From Alentia gelatinosa (taxonomy: Eukaryota > Annelida > Polychaeta > Phyllodocida > Polynoidae): a stretch of 64,000 bases of DNA. A model generated the notes under the pieces. The model saw nothing but the letters and a program-made list of their open reading frames with translations, was not told the origin of the DNA and made no database searches. Location: positions 26,601,716 through 26,665,715 of the forward strand of contig OX465587.1 of NCBI GenBank assembly GCA_950022655.1. Reading direction: 5' to 3'. Position numbers and translations under genes: made by a program. This document shows positions 12,660-24,819 of the stretch, one piece after another; positions within the stretch are counted from its first letter, which is position 1, and the number at the start of each line of letters is the position of its first letter.

Positions 12660-13050
12660 TCTCTATACTCCTTGGTGGGGTTGAACCCAGCCTGATATAT
12701 AAAGCACAGTATGTTTATGGTATCAGACAGTTTTTACATAATGGGTAGTGAGTCCCTCACGGTCCCTCAAATTTGAAAAATGTACAAAGTTCTTTTTAAC
12801 AAAGAAATGATTGAACAATACATTTTCTCAGAAAGTAGGTATAATATTGTATTTGGTATCTTTAATCAGAAAAATAATGATAGCAAATAGAGTGTATCAA
12901 ATCACGTGATTCAGCTGTCAAATTATGAGCTGAAGCAACAATATCCTCGTCCCCTAGAAAAAGTATAGTTACTCATCACTTTGGCAGCCATATTAAATTT
13001 GATGGCCATATTGAAAAATTGAGCTTGGTCCCTACTCTGATTTTGATTAG
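12660..13050. repeat. Possible relic of the piggyBac-MITE family
   Basis: AAATCACGTGATTC, then CTCGTCCCCTAGAAAAAGTATA, appear in the same order and spacing as in the elements at 30.6 and 51.5 kb. No TTAA-flanked ends are visible. Confidence 0.35.
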
Positions 13051-13054
13051 TACT

Positions 13055-14380
13055 TCAAGTTCTAACAATGTGCCAAGTGTCAAGCTTGTACATACCAAAA
13101 TGAAGTCACCAGCCCATTTTGTGCACCATTCTGCTAGACTATTATTGTGAGTAGTTTATAGAGATGGGCATTATGGTCTGAAGCACTAATTGTGCTGCAG
13201 ACTGTACAGCATCTTTTAATATTGGCTCGTCTTCTGCGAGTTTTGTCAGGTCAGGTAGAAAACTGGCCAATATAAGTAGATGGAAAGATAGTAGTTTCCA
13301 GAATCTTTTCATACCAGATACGGCCTACAAAAGAGCCACATATAGATGTGTAAGTACAAGTATGTAAAGCAGGTAATATGATCCGATTTTGATGAACGAG
13401 GCCTAGCTGCACGTCTTCCACCCACCGTTTTGTCATGGAACATGATCAGATTGTGATGAAGGAGGCCTAATTTTTCCCTACTGTGGAGTTTCTGGTAAAT
13501 TCTGATGAAACGAGAAAGTTAAAAACCACATGTAAAGCAGGTATTTTTCCGTGCCTTTTGATATCTATACACTAGACTGAGATAATGGCGTATAGATATG
13601 TAAAGAATTACATGAGGTGATCCATTGGAGTCTATGATCCATATAGGTCTATGGAGGGTTAGACCTGAACATATCCTTTCGGAAAGAGTGGCCAAATTAA
13701 GCATTAATATGCGACCTTATTTATATTAATGATATAAAGCACTCAGAAAAAGGTGTTTGAAACTTAAAATTCTTTAGAAATACTAACAAAAAACAATAAA
13801 CAAAGGAGGGTATCAACTTTGTGCAAGCATTTAGCATGATTTTATGACTTAAATTGCTTTTACTGATATGAGACTGTTATAAGACTGCTGTGAGATATGT
13901 TATATCTCTCGGATCTTACGTAGGCGCCCAATAAGGGCCAATCCAAATAGAAACACTAATATATATGGCAAAAACATGCGTTTACGCGTTGTTGCACAGA
14001 TTAATGAACGGCCATTTTCATACTGTCTGGTGTCTACACTGCGGCAGATGTCATGGGTTTTGTGTGAGAGACACCGAACTAGCGCTAACTTTACAACCAC
14101 AATACAGACAGACATCACGTCGACTGGACGTCCCTGTGTGTTAGGGTCTAATTCATTACCGCCTCGTGAGTCAGTTAAATAACTCATCAGGGCCTGTTTA
14201 GAACGGAGGGACGTCGCCAACGAGCTCTGAGAAAACAAGATCTATTCAGATACGTTTGGCCATCACCGCATCAGAGTTGTCTAACACGAGTTGAGAGTGT
14301 TTTGAACAGTGAGGTACCTAATAAAGAAATTGGGCTCAATTGCAAAGGGTATAAAGGTGAACTACTAAAAGGGTCTAAAG
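13055..14380. other. No gene seen
   Basis: A minus-strand frame at 13900-14238 ends with a hydrophobic run (FLPYILVFLFGLALIG) but has no other support. Confidence 0.45.
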
Positions 14381-14382
14381 AT

Positions 14383-14495
14383 GGTGCTTCACTGCGCCGA
14401 TTCTTTTTCACCTGTTCTCCAGCCATTCTCCACCCGTTCTCCACCTATTCTTCACCTAAGGTGATCTAACCCTAATCGGGGATGCTGCTCCATTA
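14383..14495. repeat. Dispersed repeat shared with 16156-16245
   Basis: GTGCTTCACTGCGCCGATTC, TCCACCCGTTCTCCAC and CTAACCCTAATCGGGGATGC recur at 16156-16245 in the same orientation, slightly shortened. The core holds a CTCCACC-type short tandem. Confidence 0.6.
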
Positions 14496-15196
14496 GAACT
14501 ACACTCTCGCAGGAATAGTTTTCTGTCTGTCTCACCTAGATCGGAACTCGGTCAGAGGTCTTGCTCCACTGGGCTGCATTAACGTGATCCCGGATGGGAG
14601 CTGACTGTCGTGCCATCTAATGGACGTTGGCTGCATTATGCACTATCGGCAAGTTCCCTGTTCAGCCGCTAAATCGGCCATACTTTCCACTTTTATTGCT
14701 AGATGCCGCCGATTTTGGCGTTTATTTCCTTACCTTGCTTCCTGTCTTCCAGCTCTAACCCTCATTCCCACTTCAGCTTCCACACCACACACACGCTTCA
14801 CTTTTTCACCTCTTCTACTTCGCCTACCTTCGTAGGCCTTTTCTTATATTTGATTATATCATATATTCAATATAATTAACTCCATACTCTATTAGTAAAT
14901 TATTATTTCATGTTTTATTGATTATTAATTTCACTAATTTATAATAAATACTTATAAGGACAAACAAAATTCCTTATGTCATATAAAATTCAATAAAATT
15001 TTATTTTAAAATGGCTGATACGGTACTGTCCGACATTTTTAGATTCATAGGTCATTCCGTTTGGTCACATGTCAACCTCGGGTAGTAAACTCAACCTTGT
15101 GTTGTGAAGGTCAGCCTTGGGCATTAAACGTAAGTTTTTACACCTCCAGTAGTGTGATGTAACTACAGAATGTTCGGTCATAGGTATACAGGAATA

Positions 15197-15229
15197 TCAT
15201 GTACCTATCGGCGAATGATAGGTACATGA
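15197..15229. repeat. Perfect 13-bp inverted repeat with 7-base loop
   Basis: TCATGTACCTATC and GATAGGTACATGA flank GGCGAAT. It lies 170 bp before the MITE at 15398. Confidence 0.7.
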
Positions 15230-15397
15230 CCAGGAGTACTGATTCTATTTGTTATCCTAGTTTTTTTTTCACAAATTCAGTCACACAAACAATTTTCTCA
15301 TATCATCGTCATTCTCCGGAGACAGAGACTTGTGAGAGGAAATTTGAAGATAATAATAGATGTACAGTCCCAAATCTCAGGAATAAATGTACTGCTT

Positions 15398-15682
15398 AGG
15401 CCTGGCGTCCACCTACTAGGATACGGCTCCGATATGGTCTACGATGCACCTCCCGATAAAAAAACAAAATCGCGTCGGAAAGGCACCTTAAAATCGGGGC
15501 AGTTGACCACGTTTCTGCGACTAGGCACCAAAAAACATTCATTAAGATGCATGGTTGATTGGAATGTCTAGACATATGTCTACGATTTTGCACCTTCCCG
15601 ATATGTCTCCGATATTTGCTTTTTGTATCGGTGCCATATCGGGAGGTCTAAATTTCTATCGTTGTAGGTGGACGCCAGGCCT
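15398..15682. mobile_element. MITE with perfect 19-bp terminal inverted repeats
   Basis: AGGCCTGGCGTCCACCTAC at 15398-15416 is exactly inverted at 15664-15682. The 285-bp interior is noncoding and holds subterminal words such as GTCTACGATG and ATCGGGAGGTCTA. The left flank is TTA; the right is TCA, so a TA duplication would need one mutation. The interior and ends are related to the element at 44121-44323. Confidence 0.8.
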
Positions 15683-16155
15683 CAAAGAAGACACAAAAAC
15701 AGCGGTAGACACGTAGAGAACTAGTAAAACTTCTCTGAGTGTCCTCTGTGCCGCGCACAACTCAGGTCAGTGAACGTTTGTTCTCATCTCGCTCTGTAAG
15801 CTCGTCTAATTGACGCATGAGCAGACCGCTAAGTTCAGCGGGAACACTCTCTAAGCCGATCTGTGGGGCTCTAATCCACCGAGGGAGCGTGTTGGGGACT
15901 AGACCTCGGCTAGAACAGTGGACCAGGATCAGATTGCCTTAAAGATAAACAGGTAAAGCCTTTCACGAAGGTGTTTGCAGTTTCAATTGTCGAGCGTCGC
16001 TGAAACAGTCAATAATACTACTCATCAAGAGAGTTTAACATGGTGAAAGCATTTGCTGGTTCTGTGGCGGTCTCAGATTCTCCATAATGCACAGCCTAAA
16101 CTGCCACCAGGTACCAGTGGTTGCCCCACGCTGGTACCTGGCAGGCTTTTTGTAA

Positions 16156-16245
16156 GTGCTTCACCGCGCCGATTCCTTTTCACCCGTTCTCCACCCATCC
16201 TTCACCTACGGTGAGCTAACCCTAATCGGGGAAGCTGGTCCATTA
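16156..16245. repeat. Dispersed repeat shared with 14383-14495
   Basis: GTGCTTCACCGCGCCGATTC and CTAACCCTAATCGGGGAAGC mirror the 14.4-kb copy. The two copies flank the MITE at 15.4 kb. Confidence 0.6.
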
Positions 16246-16596
16246 AATCGTCTCAATATATGGGTCAGATTTTCTCAGAATGAACAATTCAGACATATGT
16301 CGTGGTGGGCGGGATTATAGTGGGAGGTGTCGGTAATGCTTAGTGCTAGGTCTTAATGCTTAGTTCTAGGAAAAAGAAATGAAATAAACATATTAAGTTA
16401 AATTATCAAAAGAGAAATAAGAAATACTCTCACATAGAACAGGCCTGACTTTTTTTTCGAAATTCGAAATCTGTATTTTAGTATCATGTAGTATGAAAAC
16501 GAGTACCTCCATACATATTTTTGTGTTGGTAATACTATTGTAAGTATGATATTTTGAATATATTTGGAACGTGTGAAACATTACAAATGAAAAAAC

Positions 16597-16719
16597 CCTA
16601 TGTATCGAGGAAAGGACTTTTGCAATAGTTTACCAAAATACATACAAGATGGTTCTTTGTATAGCTATAAAAGATATATCAAAGCTAAGATATTGTCTGA
16701 AGCGGAGCAGTATAGATAG
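16597..16719 (+). pseudogene. Terminal fragment of a LINE ORF related to the 7.6-kb copy
   Basis: A 40-codon frame reads RGKDFCNSLPKYIQ, DGSLYSYKRYIKAKI, then LSEAEQYR and a stop. It is collinear with RSKDFWNDLPLDIQ and NGSLYNYKNFIKIK at 7580-7700 on the other strand, so it is the last coding piece of a related LINE. An in-frame TGA precedes it at 16588. Sequence beyond 16719 may be its 3' untranslated region. Confidence 0.7.
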
Positions 16720-17755
16720 AGTTAGAAGGTACAGACCCTCTTCACACTAGCGCCATCTTGTAATGGCCGACATGTAGGTCACACCAGAACGAGGCGATAG
16801 GCTCTGGCATGTAGCACCCACACTGCTGTTGGCGCCTAATACTATGATAATGAAAATATAAATCTCTCTTCTGTCAGCAATGAATGGCCGGATTTCATAA
16901 TCAAAACATGGTTAGAAACCTGAGACTTAGGCCTATCTGTTGGTACTATTATTAGTAGTATTATCAATTTTCTTGATATATAGTTTCTGCCCATCATTAC
17001 CTCATTATTCTTGTACATACTGTAAATTCCTAGGACGTGGGGAATTACTGATCTAGAACAATTATTGTTAGCAGAATGGCCAGAAAACCTGCTAATGGCA
17101 GAGGCCATTTTTGTTTTTATATCGTGCAAATAAAAAAAAAACAAACAAAAAAAACACCAAAAACATTAGGAAATACACTCAATTCAAAAGCATAAGTGCA
17201 CTACCAAATTTCTTACCTGGTTGCCTTACAAAGTGATACTAAGCATGGGAGCATGGCTTGAAACCAAATATATGAGAGCCTGAAATGTGTTGGCTGGAAC
17301 ATCCGAAATATTTCGCAAGAACACGCATCAGTCTAACATAGTTCTGATTTTAAGTACTGTAAAAAACCTTTTAAAAGACAAAATTCAAATTTCTCTCGCA
17401 AAAAACATGCTAAGAAACACATGTAGGTTGCACAGTTTGACAAATCCAGATATATATTTGTGACTGCCTAAATCAAAAACTCAAGTATGAAAAAGAGAAA
17501 CGGGCGAAGAGTCTTCAAACCCATATGGGCAATACTCTCGGTACACAAACGGTGAAATAGCTATCTAAATACAAAAAGGGACAACCTTTTTACAATATCA
17601 AACCTTGGAATATGTCATACCCTCCATAAAGAATGAAGCAAACTAGATTTGATAAAGCCACATTTCAATTTTTTTTCGTTCTGTCGTGTTTTTGTGTGTG
17701 GAAAAACTCCAAATTTGTGGAAAAGCGGTGAGTAATGACGTGCCGGTAAGTCTCA

Positions 17756-17996
17756 TTACTCAACATAGATTTGATAAAGCCATTCATAAAGATTGCCCGT
17801 TCCTTTTCTTTTAGTAAGGCACAATGCTATTGATCCACAGAGGGAGAAAATCCCTTTTATCACCCACCCACCATGTGCGAGACATGTGCACAAGTTCAAA
17901 ATTGTAGAACAACAAATTTTCATATAAACATTCATTAAATACATGCTGGACAGCTTTATGAGATCCACAACAGGTTTTGGACAATTTCCAGCACAA
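17756..17996 (-). pseudogene. Possible zinc-knuckle end of another LINE
   Basis: The minus-strand frame CWKLSKTCCGSHKAVQHVFN, ECLYENLLFYNFEL resembles the C-x-C...H...C region at the end of some LINE ORFs. The frame closes at a stop and resumes as KKRNGQSLWLYQIYVE. The match is short, so chance similarity is possible. Confidence 0.3.
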
Positions 17997-18001
17997 AGCC
18001 A

Positions 18002-18033
18002 GATACTTAAAAATCTATAGATTTTTAAGTATC
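18002..18033. repeat. Perfect 32-bp palindrome
   Basis: GATACTTAAAAATCTA is followed directly by its exact reverse complement with no loop. The origin is unknown; it may be the centre of a foldback insertion. Confidence 0.8.
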
Positions 18034-18589
18034 AAAAGAGCGTTAACCGGACATTTTTTTATCCCTAATAAAGTCGTGGATCAAGAAGTGAAGCGAAGAT
18101 TCGGACTCGGACAGCAGATTGATATGTACTTTTGATAAATTTAAAAACCACCAGAAGTTATGGGCACTGTAAAAAAATTGGCCAAACTAACTGGTACATG
18201 TAATCGATGCAAAATGATGTAAAACTGACCAATAAATCTGGTAGTTGGTAAATGATGCACTACTGGTGGAGCTGAAAATCAGGATGACCCACCAAAAGTT
18301 GCCCCTTACACTACTTCTACTGAAATGTAACATAAGTTTGAGAGATAACCATACCCATAATTAGCTGTATGTAGGAGACACCGACAGTTATATGGGAGGA
18401 CATGAGCCGTGTTACATGATAGGCATATAAAGCAACTAAGACGACGAAAATCAAGACTTTTTCCCACTCTTTGAAGAGAGCCCTACATTGTAGTGTTGAT
18501 GTGATGACGACTGTTGTCAAATAAGAGACGTTTTGTTAAAAGAAAATGTTATACCAAGTATGAGTAGTATTGCTGGATGCATACTCAAA

Positions 18590-18664
18590 ACGGCTAACCG
18601 CCGAAATGTATTTCCAGGATAAATAAAGTGTTTAAAAAAAAGAAAAAAAAAGAAGAAAGAAGAT
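18590..18664 (+). mobile_element. Possible retroelement 3' end with A-rich tail
   Basis: CAGGATAAATAAAGTG is followed by an A-rich tail interrupted by G (18630-18664) on the plus strand. AATAAA lies just upstream of the tail, as at the end of a retrotransposed sequence. No coding part was identified upstream. Confidence 0.4.
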
Positions 18665-19414
18665 TAGATTGAAGATTCAAAGGCCAAGGAGAGAAAAATT
18701 CAGACACTCTCCTCTGTACCAGGAAACGATGTTCGAGGACTGACTACCTGTATCTGTACAAAATAAACCATTGTGGGAGATGCCTTAGACGAACATGAAG
18801 GAAATGATCCAAACAGTGACACAGCAAGAAGACCGTCTTTAGAATAATGATGAACTAATTTGATATATTCCGACCATGAGACCTAAACTGTACATTCTGT
18901 ATGGCCCTAATTGTCCAGTCTTGTATGCGCCTTGTCCAATATGTCATTTATGACTCCAAAGTGGGAGAATATTAGCTATGGTGAACTTTATATGTCGATA
19001 AACCTTTTTCTGAATTAAAAAAACATATATAACGTAATTTAACCTCTACTCCACAATTTACATTTGACGCGCTTTGTGTTGCCTCATATCGTGCTAACTT
19101 AGGTCCTCGACCTTTGCAAATTCAGCGAGATCTTTTCACAGAATTGCTGGAGTAGGGTTGTCTGTGTAGGGCTGGTTTACTGCGGTAGTGAGGGGCGTAT
19201 AGAGGTGCAGGCAGGTGAGTTATAGGGGCTGCTGGAGGATGGAGCCGCAGAGCTGGGAGATTGGACAGGAAGTCAATGGCTTTACAGTCAAAGCGGGCGA
19301 TAGCCGCCAAGCCCCTCACTTACTGCTGCACCTGCAGCTGTAATCCAGGGAGGACATTAAGGCCGGGCTGTGCACATGACGCCAGCCACCCCCGAGTGTA
19401 GACCGAATAAACTC

Positions 19415-19745
19415 CACGATTGCCTGCGGACCCTGTATGTAGCGTATAGACCGGTCATAAACTCTAAGACTAATAGTGGACCCGTATGTGGCATACAGAC
19501 CAGGCGTAAACTCAACGCCTGATAACGGTCCCCGAATGTAGCGTATAGACCTGGCATAAACTCTATGACTGATAACAGACCTTGTATGCAACATATAGAC
19601 CCGACACAAACTCTGTGACTGATAGCAGACCTTGTATGCAACATATATATAGACCCGACACAAACTCTGTGACTGATAGCAGACCTTGTATGCAGCATTT
19701 AGACCCAACATAAACTCTACTACTGATAGCAGACCTTTTATGTTG
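19415..19745. repeat. Minisatellite, about 50-bp unit
   Basis: GACCTTGTATGCAACATATA and CAAACTCTGTGACTGATAGC repeat about six times. Two adjacent units are nearly identical except for an extra TATA. The array abuts the MITE-like end at 19751. Confidence 0.8.
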
Positions 19746-19750
19746 CATAT

Positions 19751-19880
19751 AAGGCCCGTTTCCATTGGCCGAAAACGACAGAGATTTTTTGAGTTACCCA
19801 GAAAGTCTGTCGGTGGTGCCACCGGCTGTGCATTGCGATCGAAAAATCGGTGAGGGTAGTAGATTTCACTCAGTGACCAA
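19751..19880. mobile_element. Partial copy of the 55.3-kb MITE family
   Basis: AAGGCCCGTTTCCATTGGCC after TA repeats the end of the 55288 element, and TCTGTCGGTGGT follows at a similar place. No right terminal repeat is seen, so the copy is truncated or diverged. Confidence 0.55.
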
Positions 19881-19884
19881 GCTT

Positions 19885-21365
19885 TCACCCAGTAGTGGGT
19901 GGTGACACAGTACATAATCGAAGCAGAAAAAGTCGTGAGTCATTTTACGAGCTGGGTCGTTTCCTTTGACTGATTTTGGGTCAGCAGTGCAAAATTATTC
20001 TCAGGATGAGGCCTTTTCATTTTTTCTGTAATTTATCTATTATCCACATATTTTATATAATCATCCTCTCTGACAAATAATTTCCTTTACAGAGCTGGAG
20101 CTAGAGCTTCATTCAACCTAACAAACAAACTAGTGGTAACACAGGTCTCATGACTATTGGCCATGTCTACTCTATGATTACTCATTCCAATTCTTTCACA
20201 TGTACTTATATGATGATTCTCAAATACAAAGTTTCCAATCTACAGTATGTCCACTTATAAAATCAATATCAGCATATCGATCACTGGCACGCTGTGATCT
20301 AGGTTGTGATTTACAGACAGCCAGTGCTAACTGGTTATCATTGGTGATGACTGGCGCCCGATTACATGAAGGGCGTGGTCGCAGAGGCAGGGTAAGGAGA
20401 TCAGAAGACTAAAGTATTGACTTTTAAAGACCATCTTAGTTTAGAACGACATAAAAGAATAGCAGTTCGAGTTTCATTGCTACAAGAGGATCTCATTCCT
20501 GTAGCCATCACTATCTATGCATATGTCTGGTTAACAATGTCACTATGTGCGGTAGAAAGTCCAAGCAGATAGACACATTTTACCGTTTCATATGTACTGT
20601 AGGTAACAAGAGCAACACCCGCGGGTCTAACCTAGTAGAAATGATCCATCTCCACTCGATCCCCATGCCGCCTACAACTAACATTAACTCGACTTATTAA
20701 TATAAAATATATATAATTCCAAATATAACACTTTATATCTCACAGTATTCTTAAGCGATTTAGAAAATATCTGGTCCTGCGTTGACTATTGAGCATGGAC
20801 ATTAAATATAAACGATACGTTTGTTCTCACCTGATTCAGAAAGGATTGTATAATGAAAGAAAATAACATACATTTAATGATACGTAGAAAACTTCACTCT
20901 TATCTCATTAATTAGTGATTAATAAAGAAGCGTTAATATCACATATTTTTACCGTAGACCCCGGTAACAGGACACCGTATGAAGAAGATCACCCTGCAAT
21001 CAGACATACAGACATTGCTCTTTCATCGTGATCTCAGCAGTTGCTACGGCGTCAGACACCAACGGCAAAGGTTGAATGCTTCCTCTAAATGCATGCTAAA
21101 TACAATGGACGTTGAAGTTGGTATCCGACTTTCTTCTGAGCCTCAGGTCCTGCGCCGTCGTGCGTTATTGTGGAGGAGGTTACTCTGTGTCCGTCTGCAG
21201 TTTTAATTAGAAGAGGCCGATGGCGCCGCAGATAAAGCCTGTCTCGTATCAATCACCCTTCTTTCTCTCTGAGTTTTAATTCTGGTTACAACAATTAACT
21301 GGCTGTCAGTGTCCGCCCTGATACATCACTCCGGAGGGAGAATAGAACTGAATATTTACTATGGG
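19885..21365. other. No gene seen
   Basis: Unique-looking AT-rich sequence. Short frames only. Confidence 0.5.
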
Positions 21366-21369
21366 GTGA

Positions 21370-21540
21370 GGTTATATTGAGGTCGCTGTGAGGTGACTAT
21401 GAAGTGTCCCTGTGAAGTCACTGTCATGACATTGTGAGGTCACAATCTAAGGTCACTCTGAGATGACACTGAAGTAATCTGAGGCCATTCCTACGTCTCT
21501 TAGAGGTCACTTCGAGGTCACTCCGAGGTCAACATATCTG
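21370..21540. repeat. Short tandem array (GAGGTCACT)
   Basis: GTGAGGTCACT and TGAAGTCACTGT-like modules of 9-20 bp recur. These contain AGGTCA half-sites like those bound by nuclear receptors, but here they look like repeat units. Confidence 0.55.
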
Positions 21541-21730
21541 ACTACTACTTCTGGGTTTACAGTATTACAGTCCTGGAAAAATTATCCCCAGTGACATCAT
21601 ACACAAAAAATGTCGCCTGGGATTTCTACTTTTACTAGATCCGTAATGAATCACTCACATTAGATTCATTCCATCATTCTCTCAAAAGAGGTTTCCATAT
21701 CTTGTTTGTGTTTTTACTAGGAATGCTCCC

Positions 21731-23210
21731 GTTTTTTTGTTTTTTTTAAATAAATTTTTATTGACAGAAAAGTCATCGTGCACGCGCTGCTTTTTGTTTC
21801 CAGTCATCGTAAACTATAGTCCAACTTTCCTTGTTTGTGATACTACTTTAAGTGGTATTACTTCTTTAAATACAAGTCTGAGAAGCTACTGTACAATCAC
21901 TACTTGGTATTCCTAGTTGCCGCCCAGTGCTTTCACCCATACTTCATATTTATAAGCAAGAGTTATTTGATTCAATATCTACCAGTGCTTGATTGATAAC
22001 CTACATATAATCTACTCAGGATCTCGGCTATTCTAATTGCGAACCAACATCCATTAGATGATCCTCATCCTTCCGATTGCCCAACCATCTTTAAACATTC
22101 TATATACTAATATCTATATATTTAGCTTGAAGATTGGTCGTCCTGCCATGTAACAGAGCAGTATGAATTTCATAGCTCATATGTCATTTCCATAAGTCTG
22201 TTACTTCTAGAGTATAGTACAAGGCAATTATCCACTCATTGCTGTTGTTTTACCAGCTATTTAAAAAACAAATAGAAAATAGAAATCACAGGACAAAAGT
22301 ACTTAGTTATTTATAATTTCGTCGTTTTAATTTTGACTAACTTTCAATAAATAGTTATCAACTCCGCAGAAACTCCTTCCTTCACACTCACTTTCAAGAG
22401 TTCTCTGTTCTTAATTCCTTGGTAATATAGTTACAGTTTACTTCAACTCATACTTCCTCTTTAAATTGGGCTTTGATGTTAGTCTGTCTAGAAGTGGTTT
22501 TATATTTTCTATACTTCTATTCATTCTTTCCATTTGTTCATGCTTCTTGTTGTTTAGCTCATGCAATCACCTGTGTAGAAGAGATAATATGTTTAGTCTT
22601 CATCCACTGATGCACATTTTGATTCTGTTTCTCATGAAGATCCATTATTTACTAAAACTTGGTATTTTCTAATACAGGTAGTAGACGTGATGTCATGTAT
22701 AATGTCGCAATACTCTAATTCCAGTATGATCGCTTGTTTTACGATACCTACACACGCTTCTGCAGTTAGGTACCTCCTTAGTTTCCTCAATCTAAACAGC
22801 TCATTCTGAATAGAGGAAATGGTTTTATTAGCCTGCGGTCTGTAGGTGAGTGATCAGTCGATCAGAATACCCAAAATATTATAGATGCTGTCCAATTCAA
22901 ACTCATTATATTTTGATACCAAACTTTTGGTGTTATTCAATTTACCATGCGAAGCACACCACCTAAGTTTAGATTTTTGTCAAAATTCACTGTTAATTTC
23001 GTAGCATTATTCCGTGTAATAAATTTCTTGAATAGTTGATTCTAGTTAGAGAATCGGTTGTAAGTAAGTACTCCTTTGATTTTAACCTTCTGTACTTGAT
23101 CAACTAAATATGACTTTAACGGCGTTAAATTATCATTACAACATTTAGCCACTAGTATTTCATAGATAACACAGTCAAAAAGTTTTCCTTAAATCTATAA
23201 ATAGAAGTTA
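21731..23210 (-). mobile_element. Degraded CR1/Jockey-like LINE
   Basis: Reverse-transcriptase remnants occupy 22632-23200 on the minus strand. An A-rich stretch, seen as T-rich on the plus strand at 21731-21761, is a likely poly(A) end. The part between is AT-rich with no open frame and would be 3' ORF and untranslated sequence. Boundaries are approximate. Confidence 0.55.
22632..23200 (-). pseudogene. LINE reverse transcriptase relic with frameshifts
   Basis: One minus-strand frame reads FDCVIYEILVAKCCNDNL, then TPLKSYLVDQVQKVKIKGV, the RT segment that follows the KAFD motif. After a stop the same frame gives NNATKLTVNFDKN. In another frame RWCASHGKLNNTKS leads into DSIYNILGILID, a stop, and SLTYRPQANKTISS with RLRKLRRYLTAEA, which is the LGI/thumb region. 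The GVPQG and YADD blocks between them are missing, so an internal deletion has occurred. It has several stops and at least one frameshift. The clade assignment is tentative. Confidence 0.65.
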
Positions 23211-23718
23211 GGAATATCTACCAAGGTTTTTTGCCCTATAACCATACTATAAAACTTTGAATATTGCATGCCAGCAGAAGTGGTCGAGTCAAGATTTCAG
23301 CTTACATTTCACTTTTCATTATCGTGGGAATCGTCTTTTCCTTCTTGTGAATCACTCATCTTCCCAATCTATGAACCCTTTTGTATTATATGGTATGATT
23401 GTTCCATGGTCATTGTCATTAACCTGATCTGGCATGATTTTGAAAATCTCCCAAGCTGAAGTGGATCATGCATTTATATCTGGAGCGCATCACGTGAACA
23501 ATCTCAATTACCTCCCAACTTAAAAAAAGGTTTGGTATGAGGAGCATAATATCTATTATTATATACCTGTGGTAGTATATCCTACACATACGGCCCGTTC
23601 CTACCCATGTCGTATTTATATCCGTACGACACCTAGGTGACGTACGGGGCATGTACGGCGGCAAAATCCAAAAACTCCCCCAGAAGCAAGGTTGAAAATT
23701 TGATATTTTAAGGTATAC

Positions 23719-23833
23719 AATAATAGAGAAACAGGCTGACTGTCTCCGTACGGATAAAATACTTGGTAAAATCGCCGATTTTACCGCGTATTTTATCCGT
23801 ACGGAGACAGTAAGCCTGTTTCTCTATAATATT
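23719..23833. repeat. Near-perfect 115-bp hairpin
   Basis: AGAGAAACAGGCTGACTGTC then TCCGTACGGATAAAATAC in the left arm pair with the right arm over more than 50 bases. There are only a few mismatches and almost no loop. The flank (23590-23660) holds related words such as CCGTACG and GTACGGGGC. Confidence 0.8.
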
Positions 23834-23839
23834 TTATCC

Positions 23840-24815
23840 ATAAGTTTCCACCACCTTCTACAGGCTCAGCCAACGAGTTGGAACAGTTCATAGTTTACTA
23901 CATATTTGAACATTAGCAAGCAGAGGTCAAGGAAACCCTTTTATATCCCATATAACTATATTTGCCATTGATACATCTTTTATTGTCCTGAACGTCTGGT
24001 GTAAAGACCAACCACCACCACGGACAATAGGACGAGATTGAACAGAGGTCACACAGGGATTTGGCGTCACCTAATAACAGTCCTTCAGAGGGGAACATGC
24101 AAACGATCCAGTTTATCTTACACCTAAACAGTTCTGCTCTTTATCCGTCTTTGTTCTAATCACACAATCTTACTGTCTCACATGACAATAGACTATCGGT
24201 CAAGGTGATTGCTATTCTCTTGACTAGATGGTCTGTTTTCACATGCCGAATTTTAGCCTTTGTTAAATTTGTGGGCCACTACCGATGGATTATTTCATCA
24301 TCTATTCAGAAATCGGGAAGTGGACACATAGAACTAAAAAAGTGGGCGACCGGTCTATGATTTTTTAGGTTTTTTGTCGCAGCACTTCCCGACAAATTTG
24401 TCGCTGAAAAATTAAACATAGGTCGATTTTGTATGAGGTTAATTGGGTAAGAGAAATCAATCAGCGAGTGGAAACAGGGCAATATCTTTCGAAATCGCAG
24501 ATCTTTGATCGTTTGTGACGAGTTAAAGCGCTCGCACTATATACCTTGCCCTCATTTGCATATGAGAACACGTGAGTATTAGAAATCATTCATCATCTTG
24601 TCAGCCGGTGGATACTGGCCTTTTCAATGAGACATACATTCGTCATTTGTTTGCCTCTAATTGAGAGCTTGGCCTGTGAATTGCAATATTTCATGAAGGT
24701 AACACCTACAGACATCCACGCCATCCCCCCCTCCCCCCCCCCCTTACACACACACTCCTTCCTCCTCGTCCCAGACTCCTCCACCGCAACGCTCGCCCCA
24801 CCTAGTGAGTAATTC
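23840..24815. other. No gene seen; possible MITE remnant
   Basis: GCGAGTGGAAACAGGGCAA at 24465 resembles the right end of the GGCCC-TTTCC MITEs, with AATTTGTCGC words inside (24300-24480). A left end was not found. Confidence 0.35.
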
Positions 24816-24819
24816 TCGC

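Noticed and set aside
13900..14238. Minus-strand frame with a hydrophobic C-terminus
   Set aside because: No family motif, no splice support, and a frame on the other strand overlaps it.
19316..19915. 199-codon minus-strand frame with internal repeats
   Set aside because: It translates the 50-bp minisatellite and runs into the MITE-like end at 19751. The period of about 50 bp makes adjacent frames show the same motifs.
21370..21540. Cluster of AGGTCA nuclear-receptor half-sites
   Set aside because: The half-sites are part of a short tandem unit, so their number follows from repetition and not from selection for binding.
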